NCBI RefSeq assembly: GCF_028369295.1
Contig: NZ_JAQMYP010000057.1
Location: forward strand, 1 to 64,000
Length of the DNA stretch: 64,000 bases
Source: Streptomyces sp. HD
GTDB lineage: Bacteria > Actinomycetota > Actinomycetes > Streptomycetales > Streptomycetaceae
Reading direction: 5' to 3'
Positions 16,694-25,259 of the stretch are shown here, in pieces. Within the stretch, counting starts at the first letter, position 1. Each line of letters begins with the position of its first letter. Under the pieces are notes generated by a model. It worked only from the letters and a program-made list of their open reading frames with translations. It did no database searches and was not told the DNA's origin. The position numbers were made by a program, and so were the translations under genes.

Positions 16694-18895
16694 TCAGCTC
16701 CTCACGGGGGTCGTCGCGGCGGGGGCGGGGATGCGTTCGGCGAGCGGGATCACCGGCGGGATGGCCTCGGGCGGCTCGCCCAGCAGCACCCGGCGTACGA
16801 CGCGCTCGGCGGCGAGCCCGTCGTCGAACTGGCAGAAGCGCTCCCGGAACGCGGCCCGCAGCTCCTTGGCCTCCGCGTCCGCCCACGAGCCGTCGCGGAA
16901 GACGGCCGCCAGCTCGCCCGGCGTGCGCGCCACCCGGCCCGGCGGCGCCTCCAGCACGTCGAAGTAGACGCCTCGCAGCTCCCGGTAGATCTCCCAGTCG
17001 TCGGCGTACACCACGATCGGCCGGTCCAGGTTGGCGTAGTCGAACATGATCGACGAGTAGTCGGTGATCAGCGCGTCGGCGGCCAGGCACACGTCCTCGG
17101 CGGAGCGGTGCCCGGTGACGTCGATGATCCGGCCGGTGCCGCGCGCTCCGCCCCGGTCGTAGAAGTAGTGGGCGCGCAGCAGCACCACGTACTCGTCGCC
17201 GATCTCCTCGCACAGCGCCTCCAGGTCGAGGCTCGTCTCGAAGCCGGTGGCGTAGTCGCGGTGCGTGGGCGCGTAGAGCAGGGCCTTCTTGCCCTCGGGG
17301 ACGCCGAGTTCGCGGCGGACGCGGGCGACGTCGGCGGCGGTCGCCCTGTAGTAGACGTCGTTGCGCGGATAGCCGTACTCCAGGGGCTCGTGCGCCGACG
17401 GATACGCGCTCTCCCACATCTCGGTGGAGTGCCGGTTGGAGGTGACGTTGTAGTCCCAGCGGTCGACCCGGGCCAGCAGCTTGGCGATGCTGCCGGTCGC
17501 CGCCGCCACCACGGGATACGTCGCCTGGTCGGCGCCCATCTTCTTCAGCGGGGTGCCGTGCTGCGTCGACAGGTGCACACTGCCCCTGCGCTTGACGACC
17601 GCGTCCGCGAAGTTGGCGTTGTTCACCAGGTACTTGGCCCGGGCCAGCACGTCCCAGTACTTGCGGCTGCCGATCACCGCGTACTCCACGTCCTTCGGCA
17701 CCGTGTGCGCCTGGTCCGCCTCGACCAGGAACACCGAGCGCAGATGCGGGGCGAGTTCGCGCGCCTTGGCGTGGATCGCGGCCGGGTTGCAGAGGTAGCC
17801 GCGGCCCCAGTACGCGCAGTACACGGCGAGGTTGCGGTCCAGCGGGCGGCGCAGCTGACGCCGGTAGCGCAGCCGGGTGCGCAGTCCGTGTGGACGCGGC
17901 GCGCCCGCAGCCACCCTCGCCAGCGCCTGGTTGACGCCGCGCAGCGCCCGGAACGCCGCGTACGCCCCGCTCGCCAGCAGCCGGTGCTGCACCCTGAGAC
18001 TGCCGCCCGGCACCCGGAACCCGGCGGGCCGGTGCCGCCGGTAGAGCCTGCTCGCCCGGCGGAAGAAGGCCCGCCGCCCGCGCGGCAGCCGACGCGGATG
18101 CGCGGCCGTCTTCAGTACGGTGCCGAAGACCTGCTCGAACAGCGCCGCGAACCGCTCCCCGGACAGCCCCTGCCCGGCCGCCCGCGTCAGCACCAGCTCG
18201 ACCTGGTCCAGCAGCTCGAAGTGGTGCTCCCCGGGCAGCCCCAGCCGACTGCCCTGCCGCCGCACCAGATGCCGTACGACGACCTGCCGCAGCACCGCCA
18301 TGCGCTCGGCGCTCGCCACGACCAGTCCGCCGAAGCCGATGTCGGTGAAGTGGCCGTCGGGAAAGGCGAGATGCCGTTCGGCGAGGAAGGCGCGGCGGTA
18401 GGCGGCACTCCAGGCCGGGAGCTGCACCCCCGTCAGCTGCGGCGCCCGCTCGGGGGAGAAGGCCCCGTCCGGCGTCCCCGCCAGCACGAGCGCGGCCGGG
18501 TTGGTGGGCTCGCCGACCCACCACGGGGTCCGCTCGTGCTCGAAGTGCAGGACGTCCACGTCGCCGGTCTCCTCCAGCCGGGCGTCCAGCGCCGCCAGCG
18601 CGCCCGGCACCAGCACGTCGTCCCCGTCCAGGAACAGCAGCCACGCCCCCGTCGCCGCCCGCATCCCGGCATTGCGCGCCCCGGCCGGACCGGCCGCCGG
18701 CGGCGAGTGCACGGGCGCCACCCGGCAGTCCCGTTCGGCATACCCGGCGACGACACCGGCAGCCGCCGAGTCCGGGGCATCGCAGACCGGGATCAGCTCG
18801 AAGTCGCCGAAGGACTGGACGAGGACGGAATCCAGCGCCTGCGACAGCCGGCCGGCGACACCATGAGACGGAACGATGATGCTGAAGCGGGGCAT
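16694..18895 (-). CDS. Bifunctional GT2 / CDP-glycerol glycerophosphotransferase (second paralogue)
   Basis: 733 residues starting at an ATG (FSIIVPSHGVAGRLSQALDS). The GT2 part shows LLFLDGDDVLVPGAL in place of the usual SDD. The C-terminal TagF-like half contains TQHGTPLKKMGADQATYP, GYPRNDVYYRA, YAPTHRDYATGF and ALITDYSSIMFDYANLDRPIV. It shares architecture with the flanking genes, but its GT2 domain has diverged more, which suggests a different acceptor or sugar. A dispersed repeat at 18961-19037 separates it from the next paralogue upstream. Confidence 0.92.
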   Translation of the reverse strand: MPRFSIIVPSHGVAGRLSQALDSVLVQSFGDFELIPVCDAPDSAAAGVVAGYAERDCRVAPVHSPPAAGPAGARNAGMRAATGAWLLFLDGDDVLVPGALAALDARLEETGDVDVLHFEHERTPWWVGEPTNPAALVLAGTPDGAFSPERAPQLTGVQLPAWSAAYRRAFLAERHLAFPDGHFTDIGFGGLVVASAERMAVLRQVVVRHLVRRQGSRLGLPGEHHFELLDQVELVLTRAAGQGLSGERFAALFEQVFGTVLKTAAHPRRLPRGRRAFFRRASRLYRRHRPAGFRVPGGSLRVQHRLLASGAYAAFRALRGVNQALARVAAGAPRPHGLRTRLRYRRQLRRPLDRNLAVYCAYWGRGYLCNPAAIHAKARELAPHLRSVFLVEADQAHTVPKDVEYAVIGSRKYWDVLARAKYLVNNANFADAVVKRRGSVHLSTQHGTPLKKMGADQATYPVVAAATGSIAKLLARVDRWDYNVTSNRHSTEMWESAYPSAHEPLEYGYPRNDVYYRATAADVARVRRELGVPEGKKALLYAPTHRDYATGFETSLDLEALCEEIGDEYVVLLRAHYFYDRGGARGTGRIIDVTGHRSAEDVCLAADALITDYSSIMFDYANLDRPIVVYADDWEIYRELRGVYFDVLEAPPGRVARTPGELAAVFRDGSWADAEAKELRAAFRERFCQFDDGLAAERVVRRVLLGEPPEAIPPVIPLAERIPAPAATTPVRS

Positions 18896-18960
18896 ACTGC
18901 CCTTTCTGTCGGTGTTCTGGAGGAGACAGGGGCCATTCAGCTGCGGTTCGGCCGTGCCTA

Positions 18961-19037
18961 AGGGGCGCGGGGAACTGCGCGACAAGCCACGACGGCGCCG
19001 CAGACGAAAGACGGCACATCGCGGCACCAGCGGAGCG
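18961..19037 (-). repeat. Dispersed Streptomyces-type intergenic repeat, copy A
   Basis: The block starting AGGGGCGCGGGGAACTGCGC and continuing to 18994, then a second block ending AGCGGAGCG at about 19037, recurs at 53348-53427 in the same order with one mismatch in the first 34 nt. It abuts the stop codon of the minus-strand gene above it. Similar blocks are common between Streptomyces genes. Confidence 0.7.
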
Positions 19038-21224
19038 TTACGGCACAGGGTGACGCCGGTCGAGCGGCACGACGGGCGGCACGCCGGTCTCGCCCAGCAC
19101 CACATGCCGTACCACCCGCTCGGCGGCGCGACCGTCGTCGTACGGGCAGAAACGCGCACGGAAGGCCGACCGCAGCTGCGCGGAGCGCGACCCGCGCCAG
19201 TGGCCGGTGGCGAAGATGTCGATCAGCTCGTCCTCGCTGCGCGACACCGCGCCCGGCGGGAAGGCCCGCAGATCGAAGTAGGTGCCGCGGGCCGCCTCGA
19301 ACGCCTCCCGGTCGTCGGCGTGGATCACGATCGGCCGGTCCAGGTTGGCGTAGTCGAACATGATCGACGAGTAGTCGGTGACCAGCGCGTCCGAGGCGAG
19401 GCACAGCGACTCGACGTTCGGATGGTCGGTGACGTCGATGACCCGGCCCGGCTGGGGAGCGTCGACCAGGGGGCCGCCGTGGCGGTGGTGGGCGCGGGCC
19501 AGGACGACATGGCGCGGACCCAGACGGCGCACGACGCGGTGCAGGTCGAGGGTGGTGCGCTGGGTGCGGCGGTAGTCGCGGTGGGTGGGGGCGTAGAGGA
19601 TCACGACCGCGCCCTCGGGGATGCCGAGCGACTCACGGATCCGGGCCACGTCCGCCGAGGTCGCCCGCAGGAAGCGGTCGTTGCGTGGGCTGCCGTACTC
19701 CAGGGTGGTGTAGCCGCCCGGGCACACGCGCTCCCAGGTCAGCGTGGAGTGGCGGTTCGCGGACAGGACGTAGTCCCACTTGTCGACGTTGGCCAGGAGT
19801 TCGCCGAAGTCCGTGTCGCCCGCTGCCGCCGGGCGTTCGCGCAGGTCCAGGCCCATGTGCTTGAGCGGGGTGCCTCGCCGGGTCTGCACCATGACCTGGC
19901 CGGGGCGCTTGACCAGACGGCGGTCGAAGTCGGCGTTGTGGACGAGGTACTTGGAGCGGGCGAGGGCCGTCCAGTAGGCGGCCGTGCCGGGGCGCAGCCG
20001 GCGGGTGCCGGTGGGGACGGCGGCATGCTGCCCGGCGTCGGCGACCCACGCCGTGCGGACGCCCGGGGCGTGCGTACGGAACGCCTGCTCCAGGGCGCCC
20101 GGGTGGCAGCCGTGGCCGCGCACCCCGTCGGCCGCGAAGACGGCACGGTCGCCGCGCACCGGGAGGCAGCGCTGGGCGCGGTAGTGCAGGCGCAGGGCGC
20201 CGGAACGCAGGCCCTTCAGCAGCCGGCCCGTGAACTTGCCGGTACGACGGGCCAGGGCCGCCGTCCGTTGCAGGGCCCGGTAGGTGCGGTGCAGGCCCAG
20301 CCGGACGAGGGCGTAGTGGAGGCGGGTGCGGGCCGGGGCGGGGGCGCCGGGGGCGTGGTAGCGGCGGTAGTAGGTGCGGGCCCTGCGCAGGAAGTCGGCG
20401 CGGCTGCGGCGCGGGAGGCGGTCGCGGCGCCCGAACACCACGATCAGGTGGTCGACCATCCGGCGGAACAGCACCGGGCGCCAGTGGGCCAGTTCGGGGT
20501 TCCGGTCGACGTAGGCGAAGACCCGGTCGTACTGCTCGAAGATGTCGAAGTGCCGCGGGCTGACCGTGCCGAGGATGCCGCCGCGGCGGCGCTGCCGGTA
20601 GTGCACGCACACCCGGTCCAGGGTGGCGATCGACTCCGCCGTCATCAGGACCGGGTAGGTCCAGGGCGTGTCCTCGTAGTAGCCGGACGGGAAGGCGAAG
20701 CCCTCCTTCTCGACGAAGCCCCGCCGGTACGCCTTGTTCCAGGCGACCATCAGCATCCGCAGCAGCCCCGGGCGGTCCGCGAGGCGGAACGGCGCCGGGC
20801 CCTCCTCGGAGAGCTGGTCGGCGGCCTGGTTGCGGACCGTCTCACCGGTCCAGTAGGTGCGCGCGTAGTCGTAGACCAGGACGTCCGGCTCGCCGGTCTC
20901 CTTCAGCCGGTCGGCGATCGTGACCAGGGCGTCGGGGGTGAGGGTGTCGTCGCTGTCGAGGAAGATCAGGTAGTCGCCGGTGGCCTCGGCCATCCCCGCG
21001 TTGCGGGCGGGCCCCAGGCCCTGGTTCGCGGTGAGGTGCACGGGGCGGACCCGAGGGTCGCGGGCCGCGAACTCGTCGATGATCGCGCCGCACGCGTCCG
21101 GCGAGCAGTCGTCGACGGCGATCAGTTCGAGATCGGGGTACGACTGCGAGAGCACCGATTCCAGGCACTCATGCAGGTACGCCTGAACCTTGTACGCGGG
21201 GACAATGACACTGAACCTGGGCAA
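19038..21224 (-). CDS. Bifunctional GT2 / CDP-glycerol glycerophosphotransferase (first paralogue)
   Basis: 728 residues, apparently from a TTG (PRFSVIVPAYKVQAYLHECLES). GT2 motifs VDDCSPDACGA and LIFLDSDDTLTPDAL are followed by a TagF-like domain with RRGTPLKHMGLDLRERP, YGSPRNDRFLRA, YAPTHRDYRR and ALVTDYSSIMFDYANLDRPIV. It is the most upstream of three tandem paralogues and the start of the transcription unit. It likely builds a poly(glycerol phosphate)-type or related chain on the cell surface; the exact repeat unit cannot be deduced. Confidence 0.92.
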   Translation of the reverse strand: MPRFSVIVPAYKVQAYLHECLESVLSQSYPDLELIAVDDCSPDACGAIIDEFAARDPRVRPVHLTANQGLGPARNAGMAEATGDYLIFLDSDDTLTPDALVTIADRLKETGEPDVLVYDYARTYWTGETVRNQAADQLSEEGPAPFRLADRPGLLRMLMVAWNKAYRRGFVEKEGFAFPSGYYEDTPWTYPVLMTAESIATLDRVCVHYRQRRRGGILGTVSPRHFDIFEQYDRVFAYVDRNPELAHWRPVLFRRMVDHLIVVFGRRDRLPRRSRADFLRRARTYYRRYHAPGAPAPARTRLHYALVRLGLHRTYRALQRTAALARRTGKFTGRLLKGLRSGALRLHYRAQRCLPVRGDRAVFAADGVRGHGCHPGALEQAFRTHAPGVRTAWVADAGQHAAVPTGTRRLRPGTAAYWTALARSKYLVHNADFDRRLVKRPGQVMVQTRRGTPLKHMGLDLRERPAAAGDTDFGELLANVDKWDYVLSANRHSTLTWERVCPGGYTTLEYGSPRNDRFLRATSADVARIRESLGIPEGAVVILYAPTHRDYRRTQRTTLDLHRVVRRLGPRHVVLARAHHRHGGPLVDAPQPGRVIDVTDHPNVESLCLASDALVTDYSSIMFDYANLDRPIVIHADDREAFEAARGTYFDLRAFPPGAVSRSEDELIDIFATGHWRGSRSAQLRSAFRARFCPYDDGRAAERVVRHVVLGETGVPPVVPLDRRHPVP

Positions 21225-21339
21225 GGGACATCCATGGGTCGGCTGGTGCGGTGGGGCGCTGTCGCCTTGCCGGGAACGGCCAATGGAGTGACTTGGTTAC
21301 GGTGCCTAAGGCATACGGGGGACCGTGAGTGAACGGCAG

Positions 21340-21365
21340 GGGGCGGACCGGTGTCGGTCCGCCCC
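21340..21365. terminator. Hairpin terminator of sugar ABC operon
   Basis: Perfect 10-bp arms GGGGCGGACC and GGTCCGCCCC with a 6-nt loop sit just beyond the stop of the permease gene. There is no T tract, as is common in high-GC actinobacteria. Confidence 0.6.
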
Positions 21366-21408
21366 GCCGAGCCGTCTTTCGTCTAGGGCCGCTGCCTTTG
21401 CCGTACCG

Positions 21409-22323
21409 CTACTTGACCGCGCCCGCCATCACGCCGGACACGAACTGCCGCTGGAACGCGAAGAACACGATCAGCGGGATCACCATGGAGATGAAAGCGC
21501 CGGGCGCCAGCACGTCGATGTTGTTGCCGAACTGCCGTACCTGGGTCTGCAGCGCGACCGTGATCGGCTGGCTCCCGGAGTCCGTGAAGATCAGCGCGAC
21601 CAGCATGTCGTTCCACACCCACAGGAACTGGAAGATGCCGAGCGCGGCGATCGCCGGACCGCCGAGCGGCATCACGACACGGAAGAACAGCCGCAGTTCA
21701 CCGGCGCCGTCCAGACGGGCCGCCTCCAGCAGCTCCCGCGGGATCTCCGCGAAGAAGTTCCGCAGCAGGAACACCGCGAACGGCAGCCCGAAGCCGACGT
21801 GGAAGAGGATCACACCGATCAGGGACCCGAAGATGCCGATGTTGCCGAACAGCTCGGCGATCGGGATCAGTGCCACCTGCACCGGCACGACCAACAGGCC
21901 GACCACCCCCAGGAACCACCAGTCGCGGCCCGGGAACTCCATCCACGCGAACGCGTATCCCGCGAGCGCCCCGATGGTGACGACGAGGACCGTCGCCGGG
22001 ACCGTGATCAGCACGGTGTTGAGGATCGAGTCGGTGATGTCGCTGTTGCCGAGGAGCTTGTCGTAGCTGTCGAAGGTGAGCTGGGAGGGCTTGCTGAAGA
22101 CCTCCCACCAGCCGCTCGCGGCCATCTCCTCCGGCGGCCGGAGCGAGGACAGCAGCAGCCCTAGCGTCGGGACCAGCCAGAACAGCCCGACGACGATGAG
22201 CAACACCCGCACCAGCCCGCCACTGACGAACGAGGCGAGCCGCCCGCCGAGCGACTGCTCGCCCTTGACGACGGTGAGCGGCCGGGGCGCCGCCTCGGTG
22301 GGCCTGTCGACGTCCGCACTCAT
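21409..22323 (-). CDS. Carbohydrate ABC transporter permease (MalG type)
   Basis: 304 residues with six predicted membrane helices. The EAA loop reads PRELLEAARLDGAGELRLFFRVVMPLGGPAIAAL, a MalG-type signature. It begins at an ATG that overlaps the stop of the MalF-type gene by 4 nt (ATGA), so the two are translationally coupled. It forms a heterodimeric channel with that protein. No ATPase is encoded here; Streptomyces sugar importers commonly share a distant MsiK-type ATPase. Confidence 0.93.
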   Translation of the reverse strand: MSADVDRPTEAAPRPLTVVKGEQSLGGRLASFVSGGLVRVLLIVVGLFWLVPTLGLLLSSLRPPEEMAASGWWEVFSKPSQLTFDSYDKLLGNSDITDSILNTVLITVPATVLVVTIGALAGYAFAWMEFPGRDWWFLGVVGLLVVPVQVALIPIAELFGNIGIFGSLIGVILFHVGFGLPFAVFLLRNFFAEIPRELLEAARLDGAGELRLFFRVVMPLGGPAIAALGIFQFLWVWNDMLVALIFTDSGSQPITVALQTQVRQFGNNIDVLAPGAFISMVIPLIVFFAFQRQFVSGVMAGAVK

Positions 22324-23666
22324 CGCCTGACCTCCCGCCGCAGCCGACGAACGTTGAACCACATCACCGGAATCACCAGCAGCAGCAGGAACACCGAGAT
22401 CGCGCTCGCGATGCCCGGCTGGTCCTCGGAGAAGCCCTTGCGGTACAGCTCCAGGGCGAGGACGTTCGCGTCGTCCTGGGAGGAGCCCGGGGCGATGATG
22501 AAGACCAGGTCGAAGATCTTCAGGACGTTGATCATCAGGGTGACCGTGACGACCGCGAGGACGGGTGCGAGGAGCGGCACCGTGACCTTGCGGAACACCT
22601 GCCACTCGTTGGCGCCGTCCACCCGGGCCGCCTCCAGCAGGTCACGCGGGATGCCCGCGAGCCCGGCCGCGATCAACACCATCGCGAAACCGGCCCACAT
22701 CCAGATGTACGACCCGATGATGGCCGGCGTGACCAGGGACGGGCCGAGCCAGTCGACGCCGTTGTACGCCTCCTTGAAGTTGTCGCCGGGGAGCCGCAGC
22801 TGGGCCCCGTCGGCCTCGGCGGGCAGCGTGAACGTGCCGTCGTCGGCGGCGTTCGTGGCGGCGACGACCTTGCCGTCCTTGACCGCCTCGATCCTCATCC
22901 CGGGATAGCCCAGCTCGGACGCGTCGACCCCGCCGAGCGTGCCGACGCCCTTGCCGCGGGTGAAGTCCTGCCAGGTGGTGCCGGTGACCTTGCCCGGCTC
23001 GGCCTTCGCCGCCACGGCCTTCTTGGCGTCGTCCGGCATCTGGTCCGGGGCGACGCCGACGAGGGGCAGGGTGACCGGGGTTCCGGCGCTGACGGTGGCC
23101 TTGGTGATGAAGGCGCCGCCCGGTGCCGCTTCGAGCGGCGACTCCCGCCCCGGGTGCGCCTTCGGGAACGCGGACGACTGCGCGAAGGTGTCGTGGACGC
23201 CGACCCACACCGCGTTGGCGACACCCTTGTCCGGGTCCGCGTCGTACACCAGCCGGAAGATGATGCCCGCCGCCAGCATCGAGATCGCCATCGGCATGAA
23301 GACGACCAGCTTGAACGCCGTACCCCAGCGCACCCGCTCGGTCAGCACCGCGAAGATCAGACCGAGCGCGGTGGCGACGGTCGGGGCGAACACCACCCAG
23401 ATGATGTTGTTCTTCAGGGCCGTGCGGATGCCGTCGTCCGTGAACAGGGACTTGTAGTTGTCGAATCCGGCGAAGCCGTCCCCGGACTGGTCGTAGAAAC
23501 TGCGGACCAGCGAGTACCCGATCGGGTAGACCACGAGCGCGCCCAGCAGCACGAGAGCGGGCAGCAGGAACAGCGCCGCCATGGTCATGCGTGTGCCGGT
23601 CACACTCCTGCGCGACCTGGGTTCGGCAGGGGGCGCGGAGCCCCCTGCCGCTTCCGCCGACGCCAT
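22320..23666 (-). CDS. Carbohydrate ABC transporter permease (MalF type) with large external insertion
   Basis: 448 residues, longer than the usual 290-330. Three N-terminal helices are followed by an inserted hydrophilic region of about 150 residues (about 155-310) with repeated beta-rich segments (GTPVTLPLVGVAPDQM, GTFTLPAEADGAQLRLPG). The remaining helices contain the EAA loop RDLLEAARVDGANEWQVFRKV. The insertion occupies the place of the MalF periplasmic loop and may contact the binding protein. It is the middle gene of the operon. Confidence 0.9.
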   Translation of the reverse strand: MASAEAAGGSAPPAEPRSRRSVTGTRMTMAALFLLPALVLLGALVVYPIGYSLVRSFYDQSGDGFAGFDNYKSLFTDDGIRTALKNNIIWVVFAPTVATALGLIFAVLTERVRWGTAFKLVVFMPMAISMLAAGIIFRLVYDADPDKGVANAVWVGVHDTFAQSSAFPKAHPGRESPLEAAPGGAFITKATVSAGTPVTLPLVGVAPDQMPDDAKKAVAAKAEPGKVTGTTWQDFTRGKGVGTLGGVDASELGYPGMRIEAVKDGKVVAATNAADDGTFTLPAEADGAQLRLPGDNFKEAYNGVDWLGPSLVTPAIIGSYIWMWAGFAMVLIAAGLAGIPRDLLEAARVDGANEWQVFRKVTVPLLAPVLAVVTVTLMINVLKIFDLVFIIAPGSSQDDANVLALELYRKGFSEDQPGIASAISVFLLLLVIPVMWFNVRRLRREVRR

Positions 23667-23670
23667 GACG

Positions 23671-25053
23671 TCAGTTTCCGTACGCCGCGGCCGCGTCGGC
23701 TTCCAGCTTCCGCTGTGTGCCCGCGATGTCCGACGGGTTCTTCAGCAAGTCCTGCAGCGCCTTCCACTCACCCTTGCCGGGCGTGCCGCCGAACGCCTGC
23801 GGCGCCTGGTCGGACATGTCGAAGCGGAAGTCGTCGCCGGAGCCGATGAGGGCCTTGGCGATCTTCTGCTGCACGGCGTTCGGATACGCCGAGTTGGCCA
23901 CGTTCTTGTTCGGCGAGAGGTAGCCGCCCAGCTTCGCCTGGATCGTCGCCGCGTCCGGGGAGGCGAGCCAGGTGGCCAGGGCCTGCGAGGCCTTGGAGTC
24001 CTGGAGGATGACGGCCGCGTCGCCGCCGGAGACGACGGGCGCGGTGTCACCGACGGCCGGGAACGGGAACACCTTCGCGTCCGTGCCGACCTTCGCCTTG
24101 GCCTGCGTGATGTTGACCTGCGCGAAGTCGCCCTCGTAGACCATCGCGGCCTTCGGCTGGTCGCCGCCGGTGAAGGTCTGGGTGACCGAGGCCGGGAAGT
24201 CCGTCTGCAGCGCGCCGCTCGCACCGCCCGCCACGTAGTCCTTCTTGCCCCACACCTGGGCGAGCGTGGCCAGCGCGTCCTTCACGGAGGCGTCGGTCCA
24301 CTTGATCTCGTGCTTCGCCAACTGGTCGTACTTCTCGGGACCGGCCTGGGAGAGATAGATGTTCTCGAACCAGTCGGTGAGGGTCCAGCCCTCGGCACCG
24401 CCCACGGAGAACGGGGTGACCCCGGAGTCGTACACCGTCTGGGCGGTCGTCAGAAGCTCGTCCCACGTCTTGGGCTCGGTGGCCCCCGCGTTCTCCAAGA
24501 CCTTGGCGTTGTACCAGATCAGCGACTTGTTGGCGGCCTTGTAGTAGACGCCGTACTGCTTGTCGTCGACCTTGCCGATGTCCTGCCAGCCCTGCGAGTA
24601 GTTCTTCTGCAGCTCGTCGATCGCCTCGGGGCCGAGCGGCTTGGCCCACTTCTTCTCCACGGCCTGCTTTATGGCGCCGGGCTGCGGAAGCATCGCGATG
24701 TCCGGCGGCTGTCCGCCCGCGACCTTCGAGCCGAGGAAGTTGATGATCGGGTCCTGGGCGGGCACGAAGGTGACCTTGGCGCCGGTGCGCTTCTCGAACT
24801 CCGCGAGGACCTTCTTGAAGTTCTCCTGCTCGGCACCGGTCCAGACGGCGGCCACTTCGAGAGATTCGCCGTTCAGCTTGGGAAGGGTGACGGTGTTGGC
24901 GGTCTCCTCGCCGGATCCGCCCTGTTCATTGCCGTTGCCGCTGTCGTCGTCGCCTCCGCACGCGGAGAGCGAGAGTGCGAGGGCGCCCGCGAATACGGCT
25001 GCCGCGGTCCTGGCGGCCCTGCTTGTCCGGTTCCTGCTGCTCGTGCTGCGCAT
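23671..25053 (-). CDS. Sugar ABC transporter solute-binding lipoprotein
   Basis: 460 residues. It has an N-terminal signal peptide ending in a lipobox (SLSAC, Cys32), then an acidic Gly/Asp/Asn-rich linker. The rest is a family-1 extracellular binding protein (LAEFEKRTGAKVTFVPAQD, PDIAMLPQPGAIKQAVEKKW, YGVYYKAANKSLIWYNAKVLENAG). The ATG at 25053 is chosen because it starts the signal peptide directly. It heads the operon; a palindrome 25 nt upstream suggests LacI-type control. The exact sugar cannot be read from the sequence. Confidence 0.92.
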   Translation of the reverse strand: MRSTSSRNRTSRAARTAAAVFAGALALSLSACGGDDDSGNGNEQGGSGEETANTVTLPKLNGESLEVAAVWTGAEQENFKKVLAEFEKRTGAKVTFVPAQDPIINFLGSKVAGGQPPDIAMLPQPGAIKQAVEKKWAKPLGPEAIDELQKNYSQGWQDIGKVDDKQYGVYYKAANKSLIWYNAKVLENAGATEPKTWDELLTTAQTVYDSGVTPFSVGGAEGWTLTDWFENIYLSQAGPEKYDQLAKHEIKWTDASVKDALATLAQVWGKKDYVAGGASGALQTDFPASVTQTFTGGDQPKAAMVYEGDFAQVNITQAKAKVGTDAKVFPFPAVGDTAPVVSGGDAAVILQDSKASQALATWLASPDAATIQAKLGGYLSPNKNVANSAYPNAVQQKIAKALIGSGDDFRFDMSDQAPQAFGGTPGKGEWKALQDLLKNPSDIAGTQRKLEADAAAAYGN

Positions 25054-25077
25054 CACTGCCCCGTTCTTCGTGCCTCG

Positions 25078-25089
25078 TCGAACGTTCGA
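25078..25089. promoter_or_regulatory. Palindromic operator candidate upstream of sugar ABC operon
   Basis: TCGAACGTTCGA is a perfect 12-bp palindrome with a central CG, the typical geometry of LacI-family operators. It lies 25 nt upstream of the solute-binding gene's start. The cognate regulator is not in this window. Confidence 0.55.
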
Positions 25090-25217
25090 GCGCTGTCCCG
25101 TTTGATCTGGTCTACGCCTTGGGGTTGGGGGCGGCAAGACCGCGTCCGCTGTCAACCGGGGGATCGTGACGACCTCGTGACCAGGGACCCCGCACTCCTG
25201 CCATCGGCGCGAACGGA

Positions 25218-25243
25218 GCCGTCCTCAATCACCGGACGGGCTG
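25218..25243. repeat. Dispersed Streptomyces intergenic repeat (GTCCTCAATCACCGGACGGG block)
   Basis: The block resembles the very common Streptomyces intergenic element ending in CCGGACGGGCTG. It lies immediately downstream of the FHA-FtsK gene and contains a short dyad (CCGTCC/GGACGG) that could help end transcription. Recognition is from memory of the element, not from other copies in this window. Confidence 0.5.
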
Positions 25244-25259
25244 AAATCGCAGACCGGCG

